DNA of 6,363 nt from Actinomycetes bacterium (GTDB lineage: Bacteria > Actinomycetota > Acidimicrobiia > Acidimicrobiales > Bog-793), in the NCBI GenBank assembly GCA_021785095.1, contig JAJYGM010000249.1, positions 1 through 6,363 of the forward strand, written 5' to 3'. The notes under the pieces were generated by a model. It was given only the letters and a program-made list of their open reading frames with translations, did not search any database and was not told where the DNA came from. Shown here in pieces: positions 4,762 to 6,363 of this stretch; the stretch's first letter is position 1, and each line of letters starts with the position of its first letter. The position numbers and the translations under genes are program-made.

Positions 4762-6363
4762 ATGTTGATGGGCCTCTTGGCGGTAGACCTGAACTCGCCG
4801 GGCACGTACGTGCACTGGAGCATCTTCTCGGTGTCCGTGTCGAACCTGGTGCTGATCCTCGTGATGGTGGTCATCTTCGGCGCGGCCCTTCTCGTGCCGT
4901 TCCCTCATCGCGAGCACGATCGCCGCGCGGTCGGCCAGGACGCCCAGGAACCATCAGACAAGGGGGCCTCGCTCACCACCTTGGAAGCCTCCGGCACCGG
5001 CTACGGAGCTCAGGAGGTCGGCGACCCCACCATGTGGACGGCTCGAGTGCGTCGCCTCGGCCTGCGCTTCCTCCCGCCGGGCAAGCTTCTGCCTGACAGG
5101 CAGCCCGCGTACGTGAGCTCGTGGGTGTACGTGTTCGGCGTCGCGACGCTGTCGGCACTCGGCGTAGCGATCGTCTCGGGGTTCGCGCTGGCGCTCGGAG
5201 GACCCGACTGGTGGCACTACAACCCCGTGGGCCACTTCTTCAACAGCCTCCACCTGTGGAGCGTGGAGATCTTCATGGCCTTCATGGTCATCCACCTCTG
5301 GGGGAAGTTCTGGATGGCGGCGTGGCGGGGGCGGCGCGTCCTCACCTGGATGACGGGTGTGGCGGCCTTCCTCTTCTCGGTCGTCGAGTGCTTCACCGGT
5401 TACCTCTCCCAGCAGAACCTCGACTCGCAATGGATCTCGACCAACGCCAAGGACTCCTTCAACGCGGCCGGGGTCGGGCCGTTCCTGGACACCATGAACT
5501 TCGGGCAGATGCTCATGTGGCACATCGTCCTCGTCCCCCTGATCCTGGTGGCCATCGTCGGCGCGCACGTGCTCCTCGTGCGGGTGCGCGGCGTGAGCCA
5601 TCCGCTGCCTGCGCGGCGGGTCCGAGGCCGGGTCGCGCGCCGGGCGGCCATTGCGTCCGACTCAGCGGAGTGGCGCGGTCCCACCCGCCGCTACGACATC
5701 TTGAAAGAGGCGGGAATCGCCGGGGCGGTGGTGCTCGTGCTGGTGGTGCTGCTCGCGTCGGTGCTCTCCTCGCCCGACGTTCCCCCCGTGACGGTCCAGA
5801 CCTGGGCCCATGCCACACCTGGGGACTTCATGGCGACGAGCGCCTCCGAGCTCGCCTACACGAGCCGCACCGCGACCTACGGACCTCCCTACGACAACAC
5901 CGTGACTCCCGCAGGATCGGGGAGCGTCCAGAAGATCATCGTTTCCTGGCAGCTCATCACCGGCGTCATGCAGCCGGTCAACTCCGCGAGGACATTCGTG
6001 CTCTCGCCGCTCTCGACGCGCGCCCCGGGCGACCCGGCGCTCACCCGAGCCCTCCGGCGCTACGAGACCGCCTCGAAGGCTCAGCAGGGTGCCTGGGTCG
6101 CCGCCTACGTCGACCGAGCGGTGCCCCACGTCACCTTCACCGACGGCACGCCCTCGGTGCCGAGGGCCGACGACGGTCCGGTACCGGTCCTCATGGACGC
6201 CGAGCTCTCAATGGCGCGCTCGGGCGCGCTCGACGCTGCACTGCTCGCGCAGCACCAGTTCTACGGCACCAACTTCACGAAGCCCCTCCTCTTCCTCGAA
6301 GACGGCAGCTACTTCAGCGCGGTCGGGAAGAGGCTCCACCTGCTCGGCACACAGTGGGGGGTC
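4762..6363 (+). CDS. Cytochrome b N-terminal-domain (b/b6-like) membrane protein with extracytoplasmic C-terminal region, partial at window end
   Basis: The frame is open for 534 codons with no stop before the right edge. A first membrane helix (about 22-45) is followed by a polar linker (46-116) and then the four-helix cytochrome b core: A (120-145), B (162-184), C (194-215) and D (250-273). Haem ligand candidates are H164/H178 on helix B (14 apart) and H254/H269 on helix D (15 apart, as in cytochrome b6 rather than 14 as in bc1). After helix C, FTGY is retained, but the canonical LPWGQMSFWGAT is replaced by SQQNLDSQWIST (216-227). A basic stretch (273-310) leads to a fifth core-side helix (318-336). 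About 198 residues predicted outside the membrane follow (from SSPDVPPVTVQTW). They contain no cysteine, hence no CxxCH and no Cys-ligated Fe-S cluster. No PEWY motif or second cytochrome b domain is seen. The protein likely takes part in menaquinol-linked electron transfer, but its partners are off the window. Confidence 0.85.
   Translation, partial: MLMGLLAVDLNSPGTYVHWSIFSVSVSNLVLILVMVVIFGAALLVPFPHREHDRRAVGQDAQEPSDKGASLTTLEASGTGYGAQEVGDPTMWTARVRRLGLRFLPPGKLLPDRQPAYVSSWVYVFGVATLSALGVAIVSGFALALGGPDWWHYNPVGHFFNSLHLWSVEIFMAFMVIHLWGKFWMAAWRGRRVLTWMTGVAAFLFSVVECFTGYLSQQNLDSQWISTNAKDSFNAAGVGPFLDTMNFGQMLMWHIVLVPLILVAIVGAHVLLVRVRGVSHPLPARRVRGRVARRAAIASDSAEWRGPTRRYDILKEAGIAGAVVLVLVVLLASVLSSPDVPPVTVQTWAHATPGDFMATSASELAYTSRTATYGPPYDNTVTPAGSGSVQKIIVSWQLITGVMQPVNSARTFVLSPLSTRAPGDPALTRALRRYETASKAQQGAWVAAYVDRAVPHVTFTDGTPSVPRADDGPVPVLMDAELSMARSGALDAALLAQHQFYGTNFTKPLLFLEDGSYFSAVGKRLHLLGTQWGV

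Noticed and set aside
4954..5601. 215-codon minus-strand open frame opposite the cytochrome b gene
   Set aside because: It is His/Glu/Arg-rich without domain signals, and the opposite strand encodes a clear cytochrome b with ligand histidines.

Overview
The window comes from a high-GC Gram-positive-type genome, most likely an actinomycete-like bacterium (Actinomycetota, possibly close to Acidimicrobiia). The reasons are strong G/C preference at third codon positions, GTG starts, a probable leaderless promoter, a DrrAB-type exporter, and a cytochrome b of a type I associate with this phylum. Taxonomy is inference only.

Layout: (1) 1-1039, minus strand: a two-gene unit encoding a PPOX-type (pyridoxamine 5'-phosphate oxidase fold) small flavin/F420 protein and, 10 bases downstream, the first 215 or so residues of a luciferase-like (LLM) flavin-dependent oxidoreductase that runs off the left edge. 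The LLM reading frame has no ATG, GTG or TTG in the place where it must start. (2) 1040-1181: a divergent promoter region with three TCGACCC repeats and a -10-like hexamer placed as for a leaderless PPOX message. (3) 1182-3083, plus strand: a translationally close ABC exporter pair, a DrrA-type ATPase and a DrrB-type ABC-2 permease. (4) 3104-4552, minus strand: a 14-TM DHA2 (EmrB/QacA-type) MFS exporter, convergent with the permease with only 20 bases between stops. (5) 4553-4761: a divergent intergenic region holding a DosR/DevR-box-like dyad (16 of 20 consensus positions by eye) that overlaps a -10-like hexamer upstream of the next gene. (6) 4762-6363 to the right edge, plus strand: a long open frame with no stop in the window (534 codons). 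It is an unusual cytochrome b N-terminal-domain protein, with four haem-ligand histidines, a replaced Qo-site PW motif, an extra N-terminal membrane helix and a large cysteine-free C-terminal region predicted outside the membrane.

The two exporters (ABC and MFS) form a plausible drug or metabolite efflux block, though no local regulator gene is visible. The cytochrome b probably begins a separate respiratory unit continuing to the right. It is the most interesting object here, both for its architecture and for the possible hypoxia/redox-type control site in front of it. I see no RNA genes, CRISPR arrays, insertion sequences or integrase/attachment sites.
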